Under the pieces are notes generated by a model. The model saw only the letters and a list, made by a program, of their open reading frames with translations. It searched no databases and was not told the origin of the DNA. Of a DNA stretch of 37,756 nt, positions 1 to 8,719 are shown in pieces. The position numbers were made by a program, and so were the translations under genes. The stretch is from Bacillota bacterium (lineage in GTDB: Bacteria; Bacillota; Clostridia; Oscillospirales; Acutalibacteraceae), in contig JAQXJH010000019.1 of the NCBI GenBank assembly GCA_029008595.1, positions 1 to 37,756 on the forward strand, read 5' to 3'. Position 1 is the first letter of the stretch. Every line of letters starts with the position of its first letter.

Positions 1-294
1 CATTACATTCACCGGCACCTGGAGGAAGAGATCACGCTGGAGTCCCTGTCGAAACAGTTTTATCTTCCGAAACGGGAGACCTCCCGGCTGTTTCACAAGG
101 CTGCCGGGATGTCATTGGGAGAATATGTGGTCAAATGCAGGCTCGATCGGGCCGCGAATGCCCTGATCCAGGGAATGCGGGTGGACGAGGTATGCGCAAA
201 AGTCGGGTTCCGGAATCTGTCTCATTTCAGCAGAACCTTCAAGAAATATATGGAGCTCAGCCCAAAGCAGTATGCCCGGGCGCACAAACAGTAA
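1..294 (+). CDS. AraC-family transcriptional regulator, C-terminal HTH fragment (5' end outside window)
   Basis: Frame 1 is open from base 1: HYIHRHLEEEITLESLSKQFYLPKRETSRLFHKAAGMSLGEYVVKCRLDRAANALIQ...VGFRNLSHFSRTFKKYMELSPKQYA, a typical AraC/XylS double-HTH pattern. Confidence 0.93.
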   Translation, partial: HYIHRHLEEEITLESLSKQFYLPKRETSRLFHKAAGMSLGEYVVKCRLDRAANALIQGMRVDEVCAKVGFRNLSHFSRTFKKYMELSPKQYARAHKQ

Positions 295-322
295 CTGACC
301 CGCCTGCCGGGCGAAAAATTCC

Positions 323-360
323 CATCCTTTCTGCACCAAACGCAGAAAGGATGTTTTTTT
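323..360 (+). terminator. Rho-independent terminator after the AraC-family gene
   Basis: catcctttctgc-accaaac-gcagaaaggatg (12-bp perfect stem) followed by TTTTTTT. Confidence 0.92.
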
Positions 361-481
361 GCTGATAAAGTACGGTTTTTGGGATAATTATTCTGCGATA
401 ATAGGATCAGAACAAAGGATCCGGTCAGAATTTCCTTCTCCACAGCAGGAAACACCGGAACGAAACGAAAGGATGATCCAA

Positions 482-781
482 ATGACTGCTGTCAGAACCG
501 CAGGAGCATATCCGAAAACCGCCGAATCTCTCACAAAAAAAGCTGCTGCGCTCTGGCGCCGGCTCAACCGCACCGAAGAAGCCCCCAACGGCGGCTTTGA
601 CGATACCTACTGCATGTGCCGCTTTCTGCAGGCGCCACTCAACCGAGTGCTCGATTCCGCGATGCAGCGCATCACTTCTCCCTGTACTGTCCAGCCCGCT
701 GCGGCTGCGAAACCCCGCCGCAGAAGAGAATGCCCGATGCGCCCCGCAGCGGTGCGTCCTGCGCTCGAAGGCGACATATAA
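482..781 (+). CDS. Possible small hypothetical protein (99 aa)
   Basis: ORF from ATG 482 with a weak upstream aaaggat; no recognised family; Arg/Pro/Ala-rich C-terminus resembles non-coding translation. Confidence 0.3.
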   Translation: MTAVRTAGAYPKTAESLTKKAAALWRRLNRTEEAPNGGFDDTYCMCRFLQAPLNRVLDSAMQRITSPCTVQPAAAAKPRRRRECPMRPAAVRPALEGDI

Positions 782-918
782 TTTCCGTTTTGTAATATTA
801 AACTGATATATCACGATTTGTATCCATCTTTTTCTCTTTTCCGAAACAAATAATTCCTTTTCGCCAAAAAGGTGCTATAATATGTAGGAAGGAAACTCAG
901 CGGAAAGGATGAAAAAGA

Positions 919-1647
919 ATGGGTGCCAACGAATCGATTGCTCTGCTGCAAAAATGGATCGGCGAAAGCAGCCGGATCGTCTTCTTCGGCGGGGCAGGCG
1001 TCTCGACAGAAAGCGGAATCCCGGATTTCCGCAGTCAGGACGGTCTGTACCATCAGCATTATCGGTTTCCACCGGAAGAAATTCTGAGTCACTCCTTTTT
1101 TCTGCGGGATCCGAAAGAATTTTACCGGTTTTACCGCGAAAAAATGCTCTGCCTGACCGCGCAGCCGAACGCGGCGCACAAAAAGCTCGCCGAGCTGGAG
1201 CAGCACGGCAAACAGATCTCGGTGGTGACGCAGAACATCGACGGCCTGCACCAGAAGGCCGGCAGCAGAACCGTTTTTGAACTGCACGGTTCCGTTCTGC
1301 GCAATTTCTGCATGAAGTGCGGAAAGGCCTACAGCGCAGATTTTATCAAACAGGGAACCGGACTTCCGCTGTGCAGCTGCGGCGGCCTGGTCAAGCCCGA
1401 CGTCGTTCTGTATGAGGAAGGGTTGGACGACGCAACCGTAGCCGGAGCGGTGGATGCCATTGCGAACGCGCAGCTGATGATCGTTGCGGGCACCAGCCTC
1501 ACCGTTTACCCGGCGGCCGGTCTGCTGCGCTATTTCGGCGGCAGTCATCTGGTGCAGATCAACCGCACTGCCACGCAGCTTGACGAAACCGCCGATCTGC
1601 TCATCCGCGGCAGCGTCGGCGAAACGCTGGCGCAGATCCGGGCCTGA
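919..1647 (+). CDS. cobB: NAD-dependent protein deacylase, Sir2 family
   Basis: GAGVSTESGIPDFRS, TQNIDGLHQKAGS, ELHGSV, Cys pairs CMKCGKAY / CSCGG, VKPDVVLYEE, GTSLTVYPA are Sir2 motifs. Upstream -10 TATAAT near 876. Confidence 0.97.
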   Translation: MGANESIALLQKWIGESSRIVFFGGAGVSTESGIPDFRSQDGLYHQHYRFPPEEILSHSFFLRDPKEFYRFYREKMLCLTAQPNAAHKKLAELEQHGKQISVVTQNIDGLHQKAGSRTVFELHGSVLRNFCMKCGKAYSADFIKQGTGLPLCSCGGLVKPDVVLYEEGLDDATVAGAVDAIANAQLMIVAGTSLTVYPAAGLLRYFGGSHLVQINRTATQLDETADLLIRGSVGETLAQIRA

Positions 1648-1786
1648 AGCAGATCATTTTTCAGAAATCGCGGCAGCACAGGCCGCACATCTGTATTCTA
1701 TTCCGCGATTTGGCTCTTTGCAGCCTGTTTATACAATCTGACAAACCTGTGCTTCTGCGCAGGAACACGAAAGGAGAAATACCATT

Positions 1787-2131
1787 ATGGAACTCGAATT
1801 TCCGGTAATGATTTGTCTGGGTGGAGGCGACGGCGGCGAAGTTTCCGTCTGTGTTGAGGTAACGGACGAGGAATATGAACTGCTGATACAGTGCTGCCGG
1901 GAAGATGCAGAGATCGACGGTTATGACGGTCTGGAATCACTTTACGACCGCATTGCGGAAGCAGCTCGGGATGAGGACGAGTGCTGCAGCTCTGACGACG
2001 AAGAGGAAGAGACTTATTATGATGATGCCTACTATATGATTTCTTTTCCGGATGAGATCTGTATTGCAGCCGAATCAGATACGGAAGAAGACGAGGAAAG
2101 CGAATCGAACGAAGATTGCGAAGATCTTTGA
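1787..2131 (+). CDS. Small, extremely acidic, Cys-containing hypothetical protein (114 aa)
   Basis: ATG preceded by aaaggag; about 43 D/E, 3 R, no K and 8 Cys in 114 aa by hand count; followed by a terminator-like hairpin. Confidence 0.75.
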   Translation: MELEFPVMICLGGGDGGEVSVCVEVTDEEYELLIQCCREDAEIDGYDGLESLYDRIAEAARDEDECCSSDDEEEETYYDDAYYMISFPDEICIAAESDTEEDEESESNEDCEDL

Positions 2132-2221
2132 GTTCTGCTGCAGCATATCACCGGAAATCTCCGTATTGCCAACGGTCTGCAGCACTGTTTGCCGGTACTT
2201 CTGCCTGAATTTACACAACAT

Positions 2222-2274
2222 CAGCGCCGCCGACCGGTTCGGGTCAGCGGCGCTGCATTTTCTTTTATCCTTCT
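2222..2274. terminator. Intergenic terminator hairpin between convergent genes
   Basis: cagcgccgc cgaccggttcgggtca gcggcgctg, then cattttctttt on +. Confidence 0.7.
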
Positions 2275-3653
2275 TTTTTCCGGTACCGCAGGATCTCCGA
2301 CAGCGCCTCCCGGATATCCGCCATGGAGGAAAGGTCAAATTCCTGTTCCCCGTAGCGAAGCCGGTTGTAGCCGTCCGTGCATTTTCCGACCGGCGGAAGT
2401 CCTTCCGCAAGCGCATTGTGACAGATTTCAAGCGTGGTGTCGCTGACAGCCACAGGAACGCCCTGCAGCGCAATCCCCTGCAGGATCAGCCGGTAACCGG
2501 TGCGCATCGCCTGCGGGGAGTCCCCTGCTGCGGCAAACCTGCGGCAGGCGCGTCTCCATTTTCTCCGGTCGGCCGCAGAAAGATCCTCCTGCACCTCGCT
2601 GGTTTCCGATTCGATCTTTTCATCCGTTTCCGTATAATACTCGTTCTCGTCGCGCTCCGCCTTTTGCCGGCCGCCCCAGAGCAGCCTTCGGAAAGTCTCC
2701 CGGATCGTCCGCCAGACAGCGCGCAGAGCGGAAAAAATTTCATGGCGGTAATAATAGAGCAGAAAAACGAACCCGATCGCCAGAGCGATGCCGAAATAAG
2801 TCCAGAACGGGCTTGTCTCTCCCGGAGCAAGCTGCCCCATGACATCCTGCGAAACCTGTCCCTGCTCCAGCTCTTCCGAAGCGCTTTCGGCGTTTCCGCC
2901 GTTCGGCAGCAGTCCGAGCAGCCATCTCAGCATCGCCAGAAGTCCCCTGCCCGCCGCCGCAAGCAGCCATGCGATCGGCCGATAAAGCAGCAGAAGCAGG
3001 ATCAGCGCGGCAGCTGTCACGATCAGCAGACGGATATTATAGCTGCGGATCTTCTGCGGCAGGGCGTCGAACCGGTGATGGCGGCGCTGCATCATAAAAT
3101 CGATGCCGGCCTGATTGCAGCCGAACAGCACCAGCAGCATTCCGAAAAAGAGTGCGGCGGCAAACGGCGCAGGCCCGGCCGGATCGATCTGAAACAGCTC
3201 CGTTACCGCCAGCACAACGGCGTATTCCGTCAGGTAGCCGTAAAAAACGCGGAGCGAAAGAATTTCTCCGTAAGTGTAAAACCGCAGCCCGCCGACTGCC
3301 CAGAACGCCGCTGTACCCAGCACGGCCACATAGATCGCCGCAAAAGGATCCGTCCGCGCAAACAGAAACCAGACCGCCGCACCCGCCGCCGCACCCACAG
3401 GGATCGCCAGAAGGCGGCGCGGCGCCGAAGAAAGTCCCCAACGGTCTGCCAGCAGGCCGCAGCACCTTCCCGCAAAGCCGCAAAGCTCACAGGCCAGCAT
3501 CTGCAGAAAAAGCCTGCCCGCCGGCAGCGGCGTGACCCCGCCGGAGATCAGCCCGCTCACCACGGCATGACCGATCACCAGCAGCGGCAGCAGCGCCAGC
3601 GGAAGAAACAGAACCGCACAGAAATTCAGCAGCCAAAGCAGCTTCCGGTTCAT
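2265..3653 (-). CDS. Multi-TM membrane protein with DUF4129-like C-terminal region, MoxR/DUF58 operon
   Basis: Many TM helices, then a cytosolic tail RRKWRRACRRFAAAGDSPQAMRTGYRLILQG...; its start overlaps the DUF58 stop (3650-3653). Confidence 0.8.
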   Translation of the reverse strand: MNRKLLWLLNFCAVLFLPLALLPLLVIGHAVVSGLISGGVTPLPAGRLFLQMLACELCGFAGRCCGLLADRWGLSSAPRRLLAIPVGAAAGAAVWFLFARTDPFAAIYVAVLGTAAFWAVGGLRFYTYGEILSLRVFYGYLTEYAVVLAVTELFQIDPAGPAPFAAALFFGMLLVLFGCNQAGIDFMMQRRHHRFDALPQKIRSYNIRLLIVTAAALILLLLLYRPIAWLLAAAGRGLLAMLRWLLGLLPNGGNAESASEELEQGQVSQDVMGQLAPGETSPFWTYFGIALAIGFVFLLYYYRHEIFSALRAVWRTIRETFRRLLWGGRQKAERDENEYYTETDEKIESETSEVQEDLSAADRRKWRRACRRFAAAGDSPQAMRTGYRLILQGIALQGVPVAVSDTTLEICHNALAEGLPPVGKCTDGYNRLRYGEQEFDLSSMADIREALSEILRYRKKEG

Positions 3654-4786
3654 GCAGCACCCTCCTCTCCGCCGCGCACAGGCAAAAAGTACGAAGCGCT
3701 GCAGTCTTCGGGCAGCTCGGCGCCGTCCAGCGGCCGCGTCAGGATAAAATGCACCTGAACGCCTGCAAAGGCCTGCCGCCGGGCAAAATCGGCCATTTCG
3801 TCCTCCCAGTACGCCGTGATCAGGTAAACGTCGGTAGCAAGCGCTTCCCGGTTCAGCGAGGCGAGGAACGGCATCAGATTTTCGCTTTTTTCATTTTCCA
3901 TCCGCGCCAGCACACGAAGTTCATCAAAGAAAAAGTCCTCGCCGCTGCCCTGCCGCGTCACGGTGGCCGCCTTGCCCGGCATTCCCCCGTTCGCGATCAG
4001 CCGCATCGGGATCCCCTGCTCTGCCGCCTGTTCCAGACAGACTGCCGCCGCGCGGATCCCCTGTTCAATATCCTCCCCGTCGTGCCGGACTCTTGCTTCG
4101 TCCCGCCGTGTCTGCATGTTCAGGATCACGGCAACCGTCTGGTCGGAGGTACAGTCATGATTCCTCACCATGATCCTTCCTTCCCGCGCAGTTGCCGGCC
4201 AGTGGATCCTGTTGGCAGAATCGAATCTGGTATATTCCCGCACCCCTGAAACATAAAACGGATCGGTGATCAGCCGGCGGCGCACTACGGTTTCGCCGCT
4301 CAGTCCGCTCGGTGTCAGCGCCGCCGCTTCGGAATCCAATGGCTTCGGCAGCACCGTGACCTCTGCGCGGACGGCCACCGGCATGGAAAGCGATTCCCGC
4401 CCGAACAGGTCGGTCGCGACGATCGTAATTTTCCCCACTCCGAACACGCCCCGGCGCAGACATCTGACCTTCCACCGCCGCACGACGCGGTGATGGCTTT
4501 TCAGCACAAAAAAACTCGGCACGAACCGCGTCTGGTCGGTCACGACCGATTGCGAACCGGCGTAATCCAGCCATTTTGAAGTGCTGATCTCGGTTTTTGC
4601 CCACGGGATCGGAAGCCATTTGTTATTTGTTACGGTCTCCACCAGCTCGATTTCATCGCCTTCAAAGGCTTCGTCCGTGCTGAAATGGCATTCATAGGTC
4701 AGCTTTTTGTTCCAGAGCCGCAGATATACCTGATGCTCCGCAACAAAAAACACCAGAATAATCACAAGAAGAACAAAAAAGATCAC
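3650..4786 (-). CDS. DUF58 domain protein
   Basis: ...GVREYTRFDSANRIHWPATAREGRIMVRNHD... matches the DUF58 core (xYxxGDxxRxIhWkaTAR). Likely GTG start at 4786 with ggaggt SD; the ORF track extends to 4888. Confidence 0.9.
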   Translation of the reverse strand: MIFFVLLVIILVFFVAEHQVYLRLWNKKLTYECHFSTDEAFEGDEIELVETVTNNKWLPIPWAKTEISTSKWLDYAGSQSVVTDQTRFVPSFFVLKSHHRVVRRWKVRCLRRGVFGVGKITIVATDLFGRESLSMPVAVRAEVTVLPKPLDSEAAALTPSGLSGETVVRRRLITDPFYVSGVREYTRFDSANRIHWPATAREGRIMVRNHDCTSDQTVAVILNMQTRRDEARVRHDGEDIEQGIRAAAVCLEQAAEQGIPMRLIANGGMPGKAATVTRQGSGEDFFFDELRVLARMENEKSENLMPFLASLNREALATDVYLITAYWEDEMADFARRQAFAGVQVHFILTRPLDGAELPEDCSASYFLPVRGGEEGAA

Positions 4787-4814
4787 GGGAACACCTCCGC
4801 TCTGCGCACCGCCT

Positions 4815-5771
4815 TTATTCGGCGGATTCGATCGGCACGCGCGTTTCGGCCAGGATCTGGCGCAGCGCGGCCGCGGCCGGTTCTGCACCCTGTGTCAGAC
4901 TGCGCCCTTTGCAGAGAATGCGGTGCGCAAGCACGTCGGTACAGACCGCTTTCACGTCGTCCGGCAGCACGAAGTCGCGGCCATCCACTGCGGCATGCGC
5001 CTGCGCAGCTCGCTGCAGCGCCAGCGTTCCGCGCGGACTGACGCCCATACGGATCGCCGGGTGGCTGCGGGTCGCCGTGACCAGCGCGATCAGATAATCC
5101 TGAACGGCGCTGCCGACCCGGACGGTTCTGACCGCCTGCTGCGCCGCAATCAGTTCCTCCCGGCTGACCACCGCGCTCAGCGTATCCGCCGGGTCGCTCC
5201 CCAGCCGGGCAGAAAGCATCGATTTTTCGAATTCCGGCGCGGGATACCCCATGCTCAGCCGCATAAAAAAGCGGTCGAGCTGCGCTTCCGGCAGCGGAAA
5301 GGTTCCCTGAATCTCCACCGGGTTCTGCGTCGCAACCACAAAAAACGGCTTTTCCAGCGGATAGGTAACGCCGTCCACCGAAACCTGACGTTCCTCCATG
5401 CATTCCAACAGGCTCGACTGCGTCCGCGGCGTAGCGCGGTTGATCTCATCGCCCAGCAGGATGTTGGTGAACACCGGTCCGGGGCGGAACGTAAAATCCG
5501 CCGCCTTCTGGTCGAAGAAGTTCACGCCCGTCAGGTCGGACGGCAGCAGATCCGGCGTGAACTGCACCCGGTGAAACCGGCAGTCAATCGATCTTGCCAG
5601 CGCTTTTGCCAGCGTGGTCTTGCCCGTTCCCGGCAGATCCTCCAGAAGAATATGACCTTCGCACAAAACCGTCAGGATCACCTTTGCGATCACATCGCTT
5701 TTCCCCTGAATCACGCTTTCTATGTTCTTCTGCAGGCGCTCGGCCAGCGGCCGGATCTGAAGTATTTCCAT
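4815..5771 (-). CDS. MoxR-family AAA+ ATPase
   Basis: EDLPGTGKTTLAKALARSI (Walker A), GDEINRATPRTQSSLLECMEERQVSVDG (Walker B), ATQNPVEIQGTFPLPEAQLDRF. Confidence 0.96.
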   Translation of the reverse strand: MEILQIRPLAERLQKNIESVIQGKSDVIAKVILTVLCEGHILLEDLPGTGKTTLAKALARSIDCRFHRVQFTPDLLPSDLTGVNFFDQKAADFTFRPGPVFTNILLGDEINRATPRTQSSLLECMEERQVSVDGVTYPLEKPFFVVATQNPVEIQGTFPLPEAQLDRFFMRLSMGYPAPEFEKSMLSARLGSDPADTLSAVVSREELIAAQQAVRTVRVGSAVQDYLIALVTATRSHPAIRMGVSPRGTLALQRAAQAHAAVDGRDFVLPDDVKAVCTDVLAHRILCKGRSLTQGAEPAAAALRQILAETRVPIESAE

Positions 5772-6060
5772 CACGAGACATCCTTTCGTTTTTCTGTATT
5801 TGTGTGAAGTTTTGATGAAATCAATTAATTAGTTAACGAATTTATTTTTATTCTATCACCACTTTGAAAAAAACACAAGGTTATTATATAATTGATTTAT
5901 GATCAACTATTAATTATAAATTATAAATTTTACATATATAATCATTTTTTCTATTGACATTCATATGGTGTTGTGTTAAGCTTATTGTATAATAACAATT
6001 GATTTAAAGGTGATATTTATGTTTAAATAGCAATACTATCTTGTTAAGAAAAGATGTAAT

Positions 6061-7242
6061 TTGAAAGGAGAAAGAGGTATGAATTCTACAAGAAGTTACA
6101 AACATGTTGTCCTTTCTATGTTTCTTGCTTTTATAACACTAATATTGTCAATTACATCAGTTAGTGCGTTGGAGACATCTGTTTCATCTGATTTGCAAAC
6201 GGACGCTCGATTGCGCGTGCTCTTTCAGCAAAAATTAGATGAAATTAAAGAATCCGATAATACCTACATTTCCTCCATCAAAACGGCCACGGATTTTGAC
6301 GGCAAAGAATATTCAATTGTTGAATGTTGCCCCATTGGTTATATGATTTATAGTAATGATACAGGTGTTTTTGTCGAATATTCTCCATCATCATTCTCTC
6401 CGTATCTAAATTTCTCAGAATCATTATATTATGGGGGACCCACCTTTTACTATCGAAAAACAAACGATCAATTGATCCACACATTAGAACCCGATGAAAC
6501 AATTGCATATAACGATATACAAAAATACGCAAATAGCAGCCAGTACATGTATAATGTACTGTATGCACAAAAGGACACTAATGTTTTAAACTTTGTTAAT
6601 GGAAAAACTTCAAAGGATGACTTATTAGCAATTACCTCCTATGCTCTAACCGTAACTAATGGTGCTATTTCACATCCTGAATTTTATAGTAATCTCAGCA
6701 ACTTTGGTTATTGGAGTGGAGATAATCGATGTCCAAATGGTTGCTGCGGTTTCATCGGACTAAATATGCTGATCGCCTATCATGATAAATATAAAAACAA
6801 TTCTATTATGGATGATAAATATTGGTATGGGTCAGCGGGATCAAAAACTGGGTTATATAATCAGAATGCATCATTGACGAAATATTTATTTGATTTAGAT
6901 CCAAAATCTTCAACTACATCCATGCATATTCATTCTGTTATGAAGCAATATGTGCAACAACGTGGTGTTTCGGTGACACATACATCGTTGTGGGCACCTT
7001 TTTTTGGTGACAGCAATATTCGAGATAAAATTGACCATAATGTTCCGGTAGAATTATTTGGAAACATAGTTGATATGAATGATACCAGCAAAAATATTAA
7101 CCATGCTGTCGTTGCTTACAGGTATCGCCGCGAAACTGGAAATGGTACTGACAGCACCAGTTATACTGTTCATTACGGCTGGCCTGGTTATACTTCTGTT
7201 GTTGTAAAGTTTCCAATTGGCAGTATCTATTGCTTTGAGTAA
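6061..7242 (+). CDS. Secreted cysteine-peptidase-like protein (C39/C10-like fold suspected)
   Basis: SD aaaggagaaagagg; N-terminal signal peptide (VVLSMFLAFITLILSITSVSA); CPNGCCGFIGLNMLIAYHDKY (candidate catalytic Cys), NINHAVVAYRYR (candidate His), YTVHYGWPGY. Probable initiator is the ATG at 6079 (MNSTRSYK). AT-rich relative to surroundings. Confidence 0.75.
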   Translation: MKGERGMNSTRSYKHVVLSMFLAFITLILSITSVSALETSVSSDLQTDARLRVLFQQKLDEIKESDNTYISSIKTATDFDGKEYSIVECCPIGYMIYSNDTGVFVEYSPSSFSPYLNFSESLYYGGPTFYYRKTNDQLIHTLEPDETIAYNDIQKYANSSQYMYNVLYAQKDTNVLNFVNGKTSKDDLLAITSYALTVTNGAISHPEFYSNLSNFGYWSGDNRCPNGCCGFIGLNMLIAYHDKYKNNSIMDDKYWYGSAGSKTGLYNQNASLTKYLFDLDPKSSTTSMHIHSVMKQYVQQRGVSVTHTSLWAPFFGDSNIRDKIDHNVPVELFGNIVDMNDTSKNINHAVVAYRYRRETGNGTDSTSYTVHYGWPGYTSVVVKFPIGSIYCFE

Positions 7243-7275
7243 TATTGCTATCACATATCCTAAGGAGGGATTGAT

Positions 7276-7920
7276 TTGGGTCAACGCCGAAAAAACCGAC
7301 CGATCGTTTCTGCCGAAAGCGGAACAGTTCCGAAACATCTCCTGTTCCGCAAAAAATGGGTTGCTGCCGTCCTTTCTGCGCTTGCTCTGCTGCTGATTGC
7401 GGGCGCCGCTCTCGGAATTTACATTGCAGCTCATGTCCACGGAGCACCGGATGCCGACCCGGACTGGTCAAAAACCCATGTCAGTACGGACTCCGTCAAG
7501 GAAATCGACCGGTTCTGCGGTTCAATGGATCTGCTGTATTCAAAACTGGATTACGACCATGCTGCCGCAGTCTCCTTTGTGCTCGATTTTGACGAGGGCT
7601 GCCGGAATGACCCCTCCCGCTACAACACGCTGGACTGTTATCTTCGTTTCGATGCAGACGCCTGCGGCGATCGTCTGGAGCTGCAGATCGTTTTTCCAAA
7701 CAGCCGCAGCACGTCGGAACCCTCCCTTTACAAAACAGACGGAACCTTCGTGGTGCAAAACGGCATCCTGGTCGAGTATTCCGACCTTTCCGGAGAAGGG
7801 GGCTTTCACTTTGGCGGCTGCGCCAGATTTGAAAGCGGCGGAAACATTTATTATGTGGAAGCCAGCTCCGAACGGCGCGAGGACGTGCTGTTTCACTATC
7901 TGGAGCTTCTGACGGGATAA
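7276..7920 (+). CDS. Hypothetical single-TM protein
   Basis: TTG start with aaggaggg SD; N-terminal basic stretch, TM helix WVAAVLSALALLLIAGAALGIYIAA, soluble domain without recognised family. Confidence 0.75.
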   Translation: MGQRRKNRPIVSAESGTVPKHLLFRKKWVAAVLSALALLLIAGAALGIYIAAHVHGAPDADPDWSKTHVSTDSVKEIDRFCGSMDLLYSKLDYDHAAAVSFVLDFDEGCRNDPSRYNTLDCYLRFDADACGDRLELQIVFPNSRSTSEPSLYKTDGTFVVQNGILVEYSDLSGEGGFHFGGCARFESGGNIYYVEASSERREDVLFHYLELLTG

Positions 7921-8015
7921 TATTCGAAGAAGGAGCGCGGGATTTCGTTTGTACTCGCAGTTCCATTTGCAGGAACGCTTCGGGAGAAGCAGCGCGAAAA
8001 AATGGGCGTATTCGC

Positions 8016-8045
8016 TTGACAGATACGCTTGAAAAACAGTATAAT
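8016..8045 (+). promoter_or_regulatory. Sigma-A-type promoter of the glpP operon
   Basis: TTGACA (8016-8021), 18 nt, TATAAT (8040-8045). Confidence 0.88.
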
Positions 8046-8058
8046 AAGCGGGAGTAAT

Positions 8059-8107
8059 GGAGAGATGACGCGAGGGCGTGTGAAGCCCTGCTCATTTCTC
8101 CTTTTTT
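8059..8107 (+). terminator. Leader terminator/attenuator upstream of glpP
   Basis: ggagagatga...agggc-gtgtgaa-gccct...tcatttctcc followed by TTTTTT, only about 14 nt after the -10 box. Confidence 0.85.
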
Positions 8108-8157
8108 GCATGTCAGAGCGGCTTCCCGCGCTTTTGCGGGAGAAAGGGTGACGATTG

Positions 8158-8703
8158 ATGGAGCTTGCGGAGTCTCCGGTGATCGCGGCGGTGCGATCCC
8201 CGCAGGAATTTGAGGAAGCGCTGGTTTCTCCGGCCGAAACGCTGTTTCTGCTCAGCGCCAGTCTTCTCAGTCTGGAGGAAAACATCCGGCGCGCACACGA
8301 AAAGCAAAAGTGCGTGTTCGTTCATATGGATCTGGCCGAAGGGCTGGGAAAGGATTCTGCCGGGATCGCGTTTCTGCGGCAGCTTGGCACCGACGGCGTC
8401 ATCAGCACGCGCGGTTCGCTGATCCGCATCGCGCGGGAGCACGGGCTGCAGACGGTACAGCGCTTTTTCATCGTGGATTCGCACTCGGTGGAAACGGCGA
8501 TCGAATCCATCCGCACCTGCTCGCCGGATTGTGTGGAGCTGATGCCGGGGGTCGTTCCGAAAATTCTGCACAGGCTGTGTGAACGGGTTTCTGTCCCCGT
8601 GATTGCCGGCGGGCTGATCGAAACCAAAGAAGAGATCATTGCTGCAATCAACGCAGGAGCGGCGGCGGTTTCCACCGGACGCTCATCGCTATGGTACGAA
8701 TGA
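8158..8703 (+). CDS. glpP: Glycerol-3-phosphate-responsive antiterminator
   Basis: MELAESPVIAAVRSPQEFEEAL..., FVHMDLAEGLGKDSAGIAFL, DGVISTRGSLIRIAREHGLQTVQRFFIVDSHSVE, ELMPGVVPKI, PVIAGGLIETKEE: GlpP family motifs. Confidence 0.95.
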   Translation: MELAESPVIAAVRSPQEFEEALVSPAETLFLLSASLLSLEENIRRAHEKQKCVFVHMDLAEGLGKDSAGIAFLRQLGTDGVISTRGSLIRIAREHGLQTVQRFFIVDSHSVETAIESIRTCSPDCVELMPGVVPKILHRLCERVSVPVIAGGLIETKEEIIAAINAGAAAVSTGRSSLWYE

Positions 8704-8719
8704 AAGGACGGTTCCAACC

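Noticed and set aside
2052-3758. 568-aa plus-strand ORF
   Set aside because: Antisense to the membrane protein in the MoxR operon; composition typical of GC-rich shadow ORFs.
5941-6000. TTGACA (5955 region) with TATAAT (5988 region) as promoter for the peptidase-like gene
   Set aside because: Spacing between the two boxes is about 28 nt, too long for a standard sigma-A promoter; the real promoter in this AT-rich stretch cannot be chosen by eye.
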